A stretch of DNA of 64,000 bases, from NCBI GenBank assembly GCA_010093515.1, contig MU001674.1, positions 987,975-1,051,974 of the forward strand, in the 5' to 3' direction. Position 1 is the stretch's first letter, and every line of letters starts with the position of its first letter. The notes beneath the pieces are model-generated. The model did no database searches and had not been told where the DNA came from. It was given only the letters and a program-made list of their open reading frames with translations. A program made the position numbers and the translations under genes. The stretch comes from Lineolata rhizophorae (Eukaryota > Ascomycota > Dothideomycetes > Lineolatales > Lineolataceae). Shown one piece after another: positions 34,101-45,347 of this stretch.

Positions 34101-34428
34101 GGCGGCTGTAGATGCTGGACGAGCGAGCAGCCACCGGCGGCGATACGGGCTCCAGCTGTGGCGTGGAGACCTTCATGGCCGTATCGCCGGCCTGCGGAAC
34201 GGGTGGCAGAGGTTTGTACTGCTCGACGATGTGTGCGCGTCTTTGTGACGGCGACGGCGTTGTGTTCCTGCTTGCGTTTGTATTCATGTTCGCGTTCGTG
34301 GCGCTGACAGGTGATGGACTCAGTGCCGGCATCGGCTTCTCCATGCCCTCTAGTGATGTGCTAGACTCGTTGTTCAGTAAATGGAGCGGCGGGCGGAGTT
34401 GCTTGTCGTTGTGCGTTTGTCGAAACAT
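31186..34428 (-). CDS. Large low-complexity protein of unknown function
   Basis: One uninterrupted frame of 1,080 residues from ATG at 34428. Nearly all of it is Pro/Ser/Ala/Gly-rich and likely disordered: a Lys/Glu tract after QPQQQ, a run of Gly, and many Thr/Pro stretches. A few islands look conserved: QYKPLPPVP near the N-terminus, DPTDPFAGLEAESKVRPGH, HEWEDVDEGEEADERGEA followed by EYHRLLIEQYRELSR, and a basic C-terminus (RKELARERRRGELKRSIKVV). A similar Arg-rich 'ELK..I.VVG' ending occurs in other unnamed mould proteins as I recall them. It has no signal peptide or membrane segment. Part of the frame length may reflect high GC content, but the islands and the N-terminal composition favour a real gene. 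No function is assigned. Confidence 0.7.
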   Translation of the reverse strand: MFRQTHNDKQLRPPLHLLNNESSTSLEGMEKPMPALSPSPVSATNANMNTNASRNTTPSPSQRRAHIVEQYKPLPPVPQAGDTAMKVSTPQLEPVSPPVAARSSSIYSRPVSSWEMPASWACPDDAATDAYNGHNDHDSPTCSGLGAAPHTQPAPPQGPPQRTSYKSAFVLPPYTYGSATPAAAQQPRNRKAEKPELELRTFSPLLPEPSRTPTPVDEGEAWPAWPAGPAGVAPVRGATGDDHESRRPPASYETPPDTPTIAATPPGAEAWAPSKQAQGRCSVPVVTPPSPPSTTAQHVAFAPTTWDTTPLPPCRDGDGGGSGQASRPVAPSTGAGRKRSVDKAEKALAALGLVDPTDPFAGLEAESKVRPGHAPPRTRDYAHYIQAGRRYGGGSLTASSSGAAAASSASPSPSPHQRHGYHRGPRTPGAPKHGEHEWEDVDEGEEADERGEAFGSRAEYHRLLIEQYRELSRPSEGTRPKGRQHHRHHPFNRDGGGLAGFAGGRPGHAHNDARLVPRPLFWPRRRNSGARRHRSASSGRHSRLSSLPLKMMLPAQYAAELEARRGSGNERASDASGGKAVVVQQERQPCGEAGEVRDELVVLRQLRQRKRGSSLSTAPRTPPFALEGLLADRTTGSASASAEAEASAASLEVAACENREGDTQGSSPTAAGPTTDATPKSPPTPSPSGPSSGSSPTCSTADTTTTPTASTRAPPQPPASSTTGTRPRANKIDASAPPIFHVYPSEQIRQQQARARKAARRISPTDRFSTFYPRAAAAAAGSAESQPQQQKKKKKEKEKKKERFAGAPLGGAGRDGRATGDAAALPLPPLPLELPAAVRLAPRTRGQEAPPARHQPRRQERRPSRAAPGAADAGGASPLPPPSSSGSDDGGGGGGGGGGMGQGFASSGHARVGSAGRALLGAVRGMLAPGSPQGGGAGGAGGAAGKRLPFTHERAASEGSAYGRGGGASRAAGLGLSVEGGGSGPSEGRRSGSGSSWWRRGSGGDQGGMPVAETEAREGAGETAEWPRGSRLLVPAVLEKALESRKELARERRRGELKRSIKVVGETDPRNVVTKEERAM

Positions 34429-35531
34429 GGTGGTGATGGTTCTAGGGCTTGTCGTTCGGGGGAGGGGAAAGGAATCGAGAAGTTGGGTTTGTGTTGGAAT
34501 GCTGAAACTTGGGGTCGTACGAATCTAGGGCAGTGCGCGAGACTGGCCCGGGGACATGGTGGCGAAACGGGGTTCTAGAAAGGATCTCGAGCCCGTCGAG
34601 AACAAAGAAGTGTGCGACAACAGAAGTCCGAACACGTTTCGACTGGAGCCCGTACAAGGAATCTTCGATGGCGAAGGACAAAGCCAACGGAGGGGGCGTA
34701 AGAGGAAAACGAAGGGAGAGGGCTCAGAGAGGTTCAGTGAGAGACAACGCTCCAGCCCCCAACATGAGGCCTCGAAGGATGCGCGCTTTTAAATCGTCCA
34801 CGATACGATGTGAATGAAGTGAAGCAATGAAACTGTGGGGGATACGCGAGTGGAGAGTGGAGGCAGGGATAAGGAGAGGGGGCACGCAGAAAAACAAGTG
34901 AACTGAAAATGTGGGGGATCGTCAGTTCAAACTGCAAGTCAACTGCCACTCGAGGCTGGCGAAGGTGATTCAACCACTGATTGAGCAAGCGAAGGAGGGT
35001 GAACGGATGCGGTATATGAGTACACCGTTTCTTAAGAGAGACAAGCTGTCCAGTCATGATAAGCGTGTGCGGGCATGAGCCACACCCGCCAGGCACACAA
35101 CGGCAACCGGGGCGCCATCGCTCGCATCGTACAGATCGAGTGCCGCCGCGCCGCCGTGCTCCCCACCCAGACCAACACAGCCCACTTCGACTCACTACAA
35201 GCACCGGCATACACTCGCGCCTCTCACTCCCGTAGCAAATGACGATGATGAGGCTGATGAGGATTGGTGGAGCCAACAATCCAGCTCCCAGAATGCTCTG
35301 CGCGCGCACATCGTCCGACCGCGCCGTAATTTCTTCTGCAATTTCGCCCGAGCGCCTCGATTCTCCCGTGATTCCAACGCAACTCTTTGCTTACCGGCCT
35401 CTGGAGGCGCCGCAGCGGCCGCCGGCGCCGACGCCGCACCACCACCACCTCCTCCTCCTCCTCCCCCTCCTCTACTGCCACCACCCTCCGCGCCGCTGAC
35501 GTCCCGCCGCTACTGCTGTTGTTGTCGTTCG
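34429..35531. promoter_or_regulatory. Upstream region of the large low-complexity gene and 3' side of the next
   Basis: About 1.1 kb between two genes on the same strand. It includes a purine-rich tract at about 34670-34740 and CCACC/CTCCTC runs at about 35437-35475, just past the stop of the next gene. No gene seen. Confidence 0.4.
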
Positions 35532-36756
35532 CTACGAGGTACCATGAGCGCCGCCGCTCTCGGCAACGCGCTGGCCCGTAGCCTCGCCCGCTATGGCCAG
35601 CTCCACCGCGCCCGGCGTCTGCGGAATGTCGACCAGGACGGCCGGATCGCGGCTGCGCGACGACAGCAGCGCCGCACGTTTCTGTGACACCCGGGTGGGC
35701 GCGCGCAAGCCCTATAGTTAGCACATGATTCCTTTTTGATTTCCCCTTCTTGCACGGAGTATCGCTGTGAAGGGTTCCCCAAACCGGATCAGGGAATGAC
35801 AATGGATGATCGACGACTTAGAACGATGCAGGTGTTGTAAATCCTGCCCGCGCAAAACGCCGAACTAGTAACTCCGTTGCACACCCCACCGCAGCCCACA
35901 CACGAGGCGATAAACTCTCGCCTGCGCGCAACTTGCTCAGGTCCGTGCCGCGGCGCGCGTACGCCGCCCGCATTTTCTGTTGTTGATTTTTTTCAATGTC
36001 TGCGGGGCGCGCGCAACGGACATTTGACCAACGCTCAAGCCCACGGCCAATCTCCTGGCTCGTATTGGACAAATCACCTCCCGCAGGCTCAGCTTGTGCC
36101 CAAATGGGCAAAGCAAAGACAGACTTTGGAGGGCAACGTGGGTCGAAAAAGGGAGCTAAGAGTATCCCCAAAGAGGTAGGTGGATATGTAGGCCAAAAAA
36201 CGCTGCAGACGAAGGAACAATTTGGGGAGAAACAAAAAAGAAAAATTAAGGGAAAAAAAACCAGTAAATAATAAACGAGCAAAAGACTCACCTCCCTCTC
36301 CTGCGAGCTCATGCCTCGATCCCCGCTCAGCTCCTCATACACGTCGTCGTCGGGCGAGAACGACGAGAGCTTGGACCCCGCGCTGTCGGGGCCCCGCTCC
36401 TGCTGCTGCCGCTCTTGTTCCGTGCCCGTCGCCGTCGTCGCCGCCGCGTCGCCCGCGACGATAGGCGACGTCGGCGTGCCGTCCAGCTCGACTGGCGCGT
36501 CGGCGTTGATGGCCGGCGTCGCCGTGTCGATGACGGGCTTCGCGGCCGCCGCCGCGAGGGTGCGGTGCGGGAAGGTGCCGGCGCGCGAGAGGCTGGGCGA
36601 AGGGGGCTCGGCGGACGAAGCCGGAGCGGTCTCCCCGTTGTCTGCTGCTGCTGCTGCTGCGGCGGCGGCGGCGGCGCCACCGCTGCTGGTGGTGGTAGAG
36701 GTGGCCGCTGCGCCGGTCGTGGCGGACTCGGTCCCGGGAATGGAGGATTCCGGCAT
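35532..36756 (-). CDS. Low-complexity protein of unknown function with a long intron
   Basis: Exons complement(35532..35681, 36292..36756) give 204 residues. The donor is GTGAGT at 36291 (after MSSQERE) and the acceptor is GTGTCACAG at 35682; the join is phase 0 and yields QEREKRAALLSSRSRDPAVL, a smooth helical then extended segment that supports this splice. The N-terminal half is Ala/Thr/Ser-rich with an 11-Ala run encoded by a GCN microsatellite; the middle has an acidic patch (SFSPDDDVYEELSGDRGMSS); the C-terminal 50 residues look conserved. The intron is 610 bp, far longer than the others here. An open frame inside it (35818-36100) might be an alternative last exon. There is no known domain and no function is inferred. 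Confidence 0.65.
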
Positions 36757-39700
36757 GGTGTGTGTGCCCGCGCGCCCCGGGGGTTCTCGCGGTGGTGGTG
36801 GAGGGAAAGCTTAGAGCCGAGGGGTAGGTTGGAGAGAGAAAAAAAAACAAAATAGATGACGGGTGGCGCGCCGGACTTGTGGATGGTTATGCGTCTTCTT
36901 GCGCGGCCTAGGTACGCGGAGCGCCCCCCCTCTCAATATTGTTGTATGACGAGCAAACCAGCCCTTTCTTCGCTTCGTGAAAGAGGGATGAAGGCAAAAC
37001 CCACACGGTGGCCCAGGGTTCTTCGTTGCTGTGGGTGGACGCAGCCTTGGGCAATCAATCGCAAAGCTCCGCGCGCAAGTCGCTTGTCGGTGTCTCGTCT
37101 GTCTCTCTCTCTCTCATGACCCTGGATCGTCGCTCAGCCGCCAGCGCCCCGCCGCAAATCACTTGGTGGTTGGGCGCCGGTTGATTGTCGCGGGCGCCCC
37201 CGAGCCCAGGCCCACCCGTTCTCTGTGCATCCCATAGGCTCCTTGTCCCCGTCGAGCAGTGGGCACCCCCTGCTGACGCGCGGCGAAGCGTCGAATTGGA
37301 GCCTCTGCCCGCTGCCCGCACCACGAGCCCGACGGTGCTGCTGACCCGAACTCCGCAACGGGGATCCGTTGGTCCCTGAGCGACCGACGTCAACGGCGCA
37401 GCCGGGTCTAACGTGGAAGAGCTGAGGAATCGTCGAAGAAGCCACATCGTCTCCGAATTGATGCTGAAACACGCCTATAGGCGATCGCTCTCAGGGACTC
37501 CTGCGGAGCGCCGTGCTTAGCAGTATCTTCTTTTTCAGCTCGTCTTGGCCCGTGCAACAGTATAGACAAGTGCCGGGAGTTAGCCCCTTTCGCCATCTGC
37601 CTTGTCTGTCCACTTGTTCCCTAACCACCACTTCCACGCCACCACTCCTTTTACCACAATGTACGCGCGCAGACAACAGCACAGCCCAGCCCAACCCCAA
37701 AGAGCACACCGCCCACGTACCTACGTACAAAGCAGCCAGCCACCACGCATACCACATCCTAAAAGCCGCAAACCCAGCAGACAATAGCCCCCTCTCACAA
37801 GAGCCCTTTCTTTGTGCGCGCACCCAACTTCGAGACAATCTATCCCGACGTGCTACAAGGCCAGAGCCCCTTTGCCTTATCCGCCTCCCCCTACTTTCTC
37901 CCCTCCGCGCAACCAACACGTTCCCCCCTTTTGAGCATGTACTCCCTACCTATATGGGGCCCCCTCCCCCGGTCAATCCCCCGGCCGTGGCACAGCTATA
38001 TGGTGGTGGCCTGTACTCCATCCTTGGCAGGTCCCTACATGCGCACCCCAGCGTCTATGTACAGTAGTATAGAAGCTGGGCAGCGTTGCGACAGCCGCTC
38101 GCTCTTATTCGAGCGGCTTTGCATCCCGTGGGCGTGCTTGCTCGCTGCGCGGCCACGGCCGGTGCGGCGCTGGCGCCTGCGCCGTAGAGCGGAGTTCAGG
38201 CTCTGCTGCGGACGTACTTCGGGGGTGTGAAGACTTGACTCAACCCGTGCTCGTGGTCGAGTGCTGCTTTACCACGGGGGCCTACGTGTCGTTATTCTAG
38301 GGCGTATCTTCACCTCGCAGCCCATAATATAAGGGATGGAGACAAAGTCAACTTGGATTTGTTGTTAGATGTATGATAGATAAGCCGTAACTTTTAATGT
38401 AGTTTTGACGCCAGGATAAAATTCTCTCTTCGTTTTGTTCGTGTAAGATGTGTATATGCGATGTATATTCAAATATGACTATGAAATAACCATGTGCCAC
38501 TGTGAATCTCTTAGGTGCGCTATTACTCACATAAAGTATTGAACAGTTGTCGCCTACTCAAACCGTTTATGTCTCTTCAACTTACCGATATCTCTAACCC
38601 TAGTTATGAACTCTTATTTTCTTATCAGGCCTCTACCATAGAAAATTAACTCAGATTGGAACAGACCTCTTATGTAGACTCATGTACCTCAGGTTAAGTT
38701 CAGCACTTTTCTCCAAATCGTAGTCCTAAAAATATTTCATGTTTAGGTGCTGCTGAACTTGCGCCTAGATAAAAGCGAAGTTTTCGCTTTGCTAAAGAGC
38801 AAGTAAAACTTATCGACATTCCATAAGGATATGCTATTCCAGAAAATGATTTCAAACTATAGAACTAGAATGCATATTCTTCTTCCGTCTAATAACTGAT
38901 CTTATAGTGGGACTTTCTGCTTCCTAACCGACCTACAACTACAACAAACGGACTCCAAACACATAACAGCCCTAACCAATACATGTTATACAAATATGCC
39001 ATCAACAGCACGACAATCAGATACATTCTCACCATAACTAAATCGCTCCCCATATCACTACAACTTCCACATCTTCACGCAACAACACATCTCACACCAT
39101 ATCTCACAAGGGCGGTAAATTCATATTGTCACGAATTAGCATTACAACTATGCCATCGCATCTACACTACCGCATTTCCACTCTTCCCATCCAAAGCTCC
39201 TTTCCTCCCTGCAGCGCCATCTATTCGATCCTGCGAACACGCACGCTTCTCCGCCACACACGACACAAGACACAACTTTACGGCCAGCGACCGATTTACA
39301 AGGGCGACAGGACAAAAAAAAGAAAAAGAAAAAAAAAGAATGGGCTGAAATACACATTAGGTTGGCTCTTTCAGTGGTATCATTACGGACTTCCCGCCGG
39401 CACAGGACAGCCAACCAAGTCCTCTCCGGCGGGCAGTACGAAGTCGCCCAGTGGGGCGACCCAGCGCAGAAGGCAAAGCAGTTTTGAATCGATCAAAAGA
39501 TAAAAAGAAGAAAAAGGGAAAAAGAAAAAGTAGAAGGAGCCCATAAGGGCATGTGAGTAGTTAAACTATACAAGTAGAGCCTATAAACCCAATACCCCCA
39601 AATGAGGTATCAAAAAAAAAAATTAGAGCCCAATCGCCGGTCCAAAGAGCCACCAACAAGAACGCCGTCGCTCATGATCACGTGCCCTATTCCCGAGATC

Positions 39701-39769
39701 GTAAGTGCAACTTTTTGTACAAAGACTTTCCGAATATTAAGGACTCCACCGATCTTAGCTTACCCATAA
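36757..39769. other. Intergenic region with an AT-rich island
   Basis: About 3.0 kb upstream of the 35.5-36.8 kb gene and downstream of Rax2. 36.9-38.2 kb is GC-rich with no credible frame. About 38290-39640 is strikingly AT-rich compared with its surroundings, and 39310-39550 has A-rich runs. I see no gene, no terminal repeats and no element boundaries. Confidence 0.4.
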
Positions 39770-42700
39770 TCACAGGCCGCCACCACCGGGTCGACGCCCC
39801 ACATTCTCGAATAGCTCCTCCGGCGGGATCCGCGACAGGTTCTCGTTCCGACCTCCATACATCGGAACGTAGCCCTCCTGACGACGACGCCAAAACTCCA
39901 CGAGAATGCCTCCTACGATGAGGAGGAAGGTGCAGAGGAGCGCGAGAGCGAGGCCGATCAGGATGACGAAACCGACAGCCAGTTCCCCGTCTAGAAAACC
40001 CCGGTTAGCAAAATACTTCAAATCAGGCCGCGAATTGGATGGGAATGCACTTACTATCTGATGTGAGGAAGTTCTGGGGGAACTGGACGAAGATTTGCGA
40101 GAGGCTGCCGGGGCCATTCTGGGCAGTGTTCGCGAGGATGAAGGGCGTGAACGACGTTCCGTTGAACACAGCGGCTGACGCGTTTCCGAAGTCCGGGAGC
40201 TCGAGCTGTCCAAGGAGCACCAGAGCCTCGTCCCGGCCCATCAAGTCGTCGTTGCTATGATCCTCGGTGAGGCGGAAGATCTGCAAGCCCCGAATCGTCG
40301 TGCTCTGGCCAAGGTCGCTACCAGCGGGCACCCACTCGTCGCCGTCGAAGCGCTGGAGAAACGTGGCTCCATCTGACGTCTTGCCGGCCACCCAAAATTG
40401 CGAGCCCTCACTATTGGCAGTAGAGAACGCAGTCACAGGGCCAGGCATATTGGAAGCGCCAGTGAACTCGGTGAATTCCTGATCTTCGGCATCGTACGTA
40501 GCCAGGGTAGTCGAGTTACCCCCAACAGTGAGGTTTCCGCCCACGATAAGCTTGTCGTTCGAGACCCAGGTCATAGTGGAGACGGTGCCGGAGATTTCAG
40601 CATTAGGGCTCTCCCACTGTCCGGAAGTGGGGTTGTAGATGCACAAAGCCTCGCAGCTAAATGAGCCGGAGCCCTCGAAACTGCCTCCAACGTAGACGCC
40701 ATCGTGATCAGGGCGAGGGGCGACAGCGTTGACTATAACGTCGTCACCGGTAAGAGCAGGTGGTTGGCTAGCTGCGAAGTCGTTCCCACGTAGGTCGTAA
40801 GCAATTAGGCCGCCAACATCATTCCCATTAATATTTCCGGTGAGAGCGCCTCCAACATAAAGATTAACCTCCTTTGCCCCAAGCGACAGTACGACGGACT
40901 CAGGTTCCAATCCCGATGATACGCCGGTGACTACGTTTTCCGATCCGTTCAGGAAGAGTAGGTTGTTGATGGTGCTGCCATTTGAAGCCGTTGCGGCAAA
41001 ACTGCCGCCCAGGACAGTGATATTCAGCCCATTATCGGCAACAATTAGGCCAGTTACCACACCCGACGCGCTATCTGGATCCGTGGCACGCTTTTCTACA
41101 GTCGAGCTCGACGACTGCGCCTGGAAGTTGACAGGAAGGGAGTCGATGCTGGATGCACCCGAGTTCAGACTGATGGCTCCGCTAGCTTGAAGAGCCTGCG
41201 AAGAGACGGCGCCGGCGAACAAAGGCTCCGAATCCGGAATCTCGGTGAACACTGACATAGACCCACTAAGGGCGATGGTGTTGATATCCAGATTCTGGAG
41301 CCAATTGTTCCGCGACGGGACCCAGATAGCAAAGTCATTTGCCGGAGACGGATCGTTAGTAGCAAAGCCGTTAAGCTCCTGAAAGCTCCCGCTGATGGCA
41401 AGAACCGGCTCCGGAGTATCGTCGGTGATGTTCAAGGTGAAAGGAATGATAGAGGTTACGATGCCCCGAACGCCTGAGCCAAGGGATGCCCAGCGATTGT
41501 TGTTGATCGAGTATGCCGCTATCCCACTCAATCCAAGAACAGCTTCACCGTTCGCGGCCGTGAAGTTACCACCAACGTAGATAGTCGACCCATTACGGTA
41601 CATGCACAGTACCTCGGAATTAAGCCCATTACCTTCCAACGCAGTCACGTTGCCGTCCGAAATCGAGAAAATGTTCTTGGAACCATCCCTGGTGAAGTTG
41701 CCACCGACATAGAGAGTATCATCGACGTCGAGCAGCACGTTCACAGACGCGTCATCATCGAGACTACGTCCAGCGCGGTTAACAGCAGACTGCGAAAAAT
41801 CCGTGTCAACGACAGTGACTTCTGGATCAAACTCAAACAGTCCATTGAGACCACCGTCGGAGTCGATAAGTTCGAATCGCACGCGCTGGGCAACGATTGT
41901 GAGGGGGCCGGACTGGTCCGAGCTCGGAGACAAGGTGATTGTTGGCTGGAATCCCGAGTCGCCGGCGTCCACAAAGCCGTTGTAGATGCGATCATACTTG
42001 TCGAAGTTGTTGGTCTGGAACAGCTGTGTGGAAATTGGTGGCGCGTTGGACTGCGTTCCGGAGGCATCGACAACATCACCGGTGATGTTCACGCGGCCGC
42101 GCTGGTCGCAAGAATCGTCCTGCAGACAGCCCGGCGTGTACATCGACACGGAGTAGTTGCCAGATTGCTGAATGTTGGGTCTGAAGACCACAACGGCCGA
42201 ATCCGAGTTAATATCGCCCTCGAGATTTGCGGTCAGGTATTCAGACACGCTGTCTCCAGATGGTGTTACTTCCCACGGGCCAGTGGTAGTCGCCGTGGAA
42301 GCGGAGGAATCGCCCTCGCAGGTGGGCACATTAAATTCGCTTATGGCGAAGTCGTAGATATCTGAAGTAGTAAGTTTCCACGGCTTCAATAGTAGTAGAG
42401 GATACCCACCGTCTTGGAACAGCTTGATTCCAGAGAGACCGCCGCCACGTCCGTACCAGTCCGAGATATCCACTCGGAAACCATTCATACCCACAGTATT
42501 AACGAAGCTAAAGTCTTGGAAAGTGGAATTATTTTCGGGTAGGGGACAACGCGCGTCGCAGAAGGCTTCATTGCCATCCACATCTGTGTAGGTGAAGTTC
42601 ATGATGCCACTAAGCGGCAGAGCCGTAACACGAAACGTCCTAGTTCCACGATCCTCAAAGTTCGTGTTCCAGAGACGCAACTTGGTCGGTTGGAAGCCGA

Positions 42701-43547
42701 AGCGAAAGTTGGCCTGCCAGAAGCCTGGCGTGTCGTCCTCCAACAACCACGTGCTATCCGGTCCGTCTTCATCCGCGGTGCTGCAGACAATGTTTTCAGG
42801 GTCACCAAGCCCGTCCCTATCGCTCGAAGAGCCAGCAGTAATGTTCGCGGAGGTGATAGGAATAATTTGGCCGTCTTTCTCCGTAGGCACGGTCGCGTTA
42901 CCAAGGCCTGTAAAATCGCCGCCAAATACGATGTTGCCACCACTAGTCTTGGTGATCGACGATACAGGCCCATTAAACCCGCCAAAGGGAAGATTCGCCC
43001 AATCGGAGTCGGTATACGCGATGGCATTGGTCGAGTTGGGAGCCGTGAACGAGCCGCCGATGTAGACAGTGTTGGAGTCCTCATCGCAATACAGAGCCGA
43101 GACGCGTCCGGAAAGGCCGGCGAGAGGCGTGATCTCGGTCGTGTTTGGGTCGAACATGGCTATGCCCTGCGATTCCATGCCGCCTAAGCTCGTGAAATTG
43201 CCGCCGACCATGACGCCGCGCAAAGAGCCGTCGGCCCGGGTGTACGGGCACATTGCCTGGATGCCCCCGTCGGCGGTCGCGAGCGACGCGAAGGCGCCGT
43301 TAGGAAAGCGCGCGAGGAGCGACTGGCTGCCATTGGTGTTGAAGCTGTTCTGCGACTGGCCCTCCCACTGGTAGAGCGAGATGGAGTCGAAGTCGCCGGC
43401 GAGGGCGACGCGGCCGAGCTGCGAGAGGTCGAGGTTCGGTTCGGGAACGGGCGTGAAGGTGACGGCGTGGACGGCGGGAATGACGGAGCTGCACAATGAC
43501 GCTGCGGCCAGCAGGGCGGAAGCGATGTCGACCAACATCCTCCCCAT
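39770..43547 (-). CDS. rax2: Rax2-like cortical polarity marker, type I membrane protein
   Basis: Exons complement(39770..39990, 40055..43547), 64-bp intron, 1,237 residues. It starts with a signal peptide (ASALLAAASLCSSVIPAVHA), followed by a very long Ser/Asn-rich extracellular region full of N-glycosylation sequons and repeated propeller-like motifs (VMVGGNFTSLGG, VYIGGSFTAPN, LYVGGNFTRDG, IYVGGNFTAANG, VYVGGSFEGSG). The second exon supplies one transmembrane helix at about 1168-1193 (LAVGFVILIGLALALLCTFL) and a ~45-residue cytosolic tail (FWRRRQEGYVPMYGG). This is the architecture of Rax2 of yeasts and moulds, which marks growth or bud sites at the cell cortex and works with Rax1. In hyphae it is expected at tips and septation or branch sites. 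Length and motif pattern match the family well. Confidence 0.93.
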
Positions 43548-45347
43548 GGCCGCAGCGGGAGGCGGCGGCGCGACGATGCGAGGCCGACGCTCGCTCGGAC
43601 GGGGCGACGCGACGGGTGAGGATGGGTGTGTGCGACGGCGAGGGTTCAGCAGCGAAGAGAGCGTGGGCGCATCGAGATGCGGCGGAGGGCGGGAGTGAGC
43701 GGTGCGGAGTTGAAGAAGGGGGAAAAAAGAAGGTGGTGCGGAGCCGAAAGGAGCAAATCAAGAAGCCGCCCCGGCCGGCAAGGCACCACAGGCAGGAGCG
43801 TTGCTGGGCTGGGCTGGTCCCAAGTCGCGGTTTCCTTCTGGGGGTTCGGGCGACCTGGGGTGCCTGGGAGGAAGGCGCGGATGGGGATCGGGCGGCCGCT
43901 GGCAGGGACGGGAAACGATTGGCGAGGGTCCCACGGCAGAGCAAAGCAAAGCGGCCAGGGGCGCAGCCGAGCCCTTGCCCGCGGTTTCGCGGCAGCAGCG
44001 CGCAAGTGGAACGGCTGTGCGACAGATTAGGGGCGTAAAGAGCGACGACGGTGGGCGGGCGCGCGGAAGGAGCGTGAGCAGCCCGCGAGGAGGCTGTGAG
44101 GTTTGAAAGAGAGTGAGGTGGCCGGTCGCCGGCGCGGAGGAGGAGGAGGAAAGAGGACGAGGCTGCGCACGCGGCCGCTGGTGGAATGGCCCGGCTCCAA
44201 AGGAGGAAAGCGCCCCCGCCCGTTAAGATTGCGGCTTCATTACCGCCCGAGCTCCATTAGCCAAAGGTGAAGTGCGCACGCCGTCCAGTTCGCCTGGAGC
44301 CCGCCGCCGTCTGCTCTGTGCCCGCCTCGGGGCGGCCGCGGCCATTCAGACGCGTGCGACGCGCCCCGCTGGCATTTTGCGCCCGACACCGCTGCCCGCT
44401 ACAGTGTACACATCGCGGCCCTAATCTACGGTGGTGACGGCGCCACAACGAAAAGCTGAAGGCAAAAAGCAAAAAGCCTATATCGCCAAGTGAGGCATCC
44501 CCGCCGGCCTCTTTTTCTTCCCCTGGGGATTCCTTTTCGTAGACAAGGGGCCCCTGCGGCTGTCGTGATGCTGCCGTCACAGGAGTCTTCCGTGCCAGTT
44601 GTCGCGACTGGCAGAGGACAACACAGAGCGTTGCACACGCACACTCAGTCCTACGTACATACAACACAACACCTCCTGCAGCTCGCGTCATCCCTCCGAT
44701 CGTCGCGGGCCGCCACGGCAACCACCCAACCCGGGCCCAGAGAATATTCTGCATTCTGCGGCCACGCGCCCGCTGCTCCTGGTGCAACCCCGCGTTCCTT
44801 GGTTCAGCCTGGCGCACCGACGGCTCCTAAATTCCTCTCCTATTACTATGGCAACCACCAGGTAGAACGGAGCGCTCCATACATGGCTTAGCAGACGAAA
44901 ATGCCTTCTTCTCCTCGCCTTTGTTGACGCTCGAGCTATCTACTCCCTACCTCGCACCAAATTTCTGTCTGTGTCCCCCCTGGGCGCTCAGGGCGTCCAG
45001 GACTCAGAGTGCCCCTGCGCTGGCCGGGAGCCTTGCCCGTGTTTCGAAGAAAAGGGACCGACTGGCCGACACAGCCTGTAAGGGAAAGGCGCCTGCCCTG
45101 CATTAGACGACGCGGACATGCCGCTTGCAGTTCTCGAGTCGACCACGATTCAGTCCACGTTTGAAAATCAACCGCTGCGCCCGGAAGACGTGCAGACAGC
45201 CGTTTTGTTGCTCTCCACTGCATTCGCGCTTTAACTCACGCGTGTCAATCACGAGCAAATATAGCGTTCTTCTAAGACAGTTATTTGGCTTTGCTATGCG
45301 CATACGTTTCTCTGCGAGAGCGCACCCGCTTCCGGGGCCATCCCCTG
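43548..45347. promoter_or_regulatory. Promoter region of Rax2 and 3' side of the tyrosinase gene
   Basis: About 1.8 kb. The first ~700 bp are very GC-rich; the rest is mixed. Antisense frames exist but have GC-driven composition. No gene or distinctive site recognised. Confidence 0.4.

Noticed and set aside
37513-38067. 184-residue frame on + strand
   Set aside because: Low-complexity Ser/Pro/Thr mix without a domain; lies in a leader-like CT-rich region.
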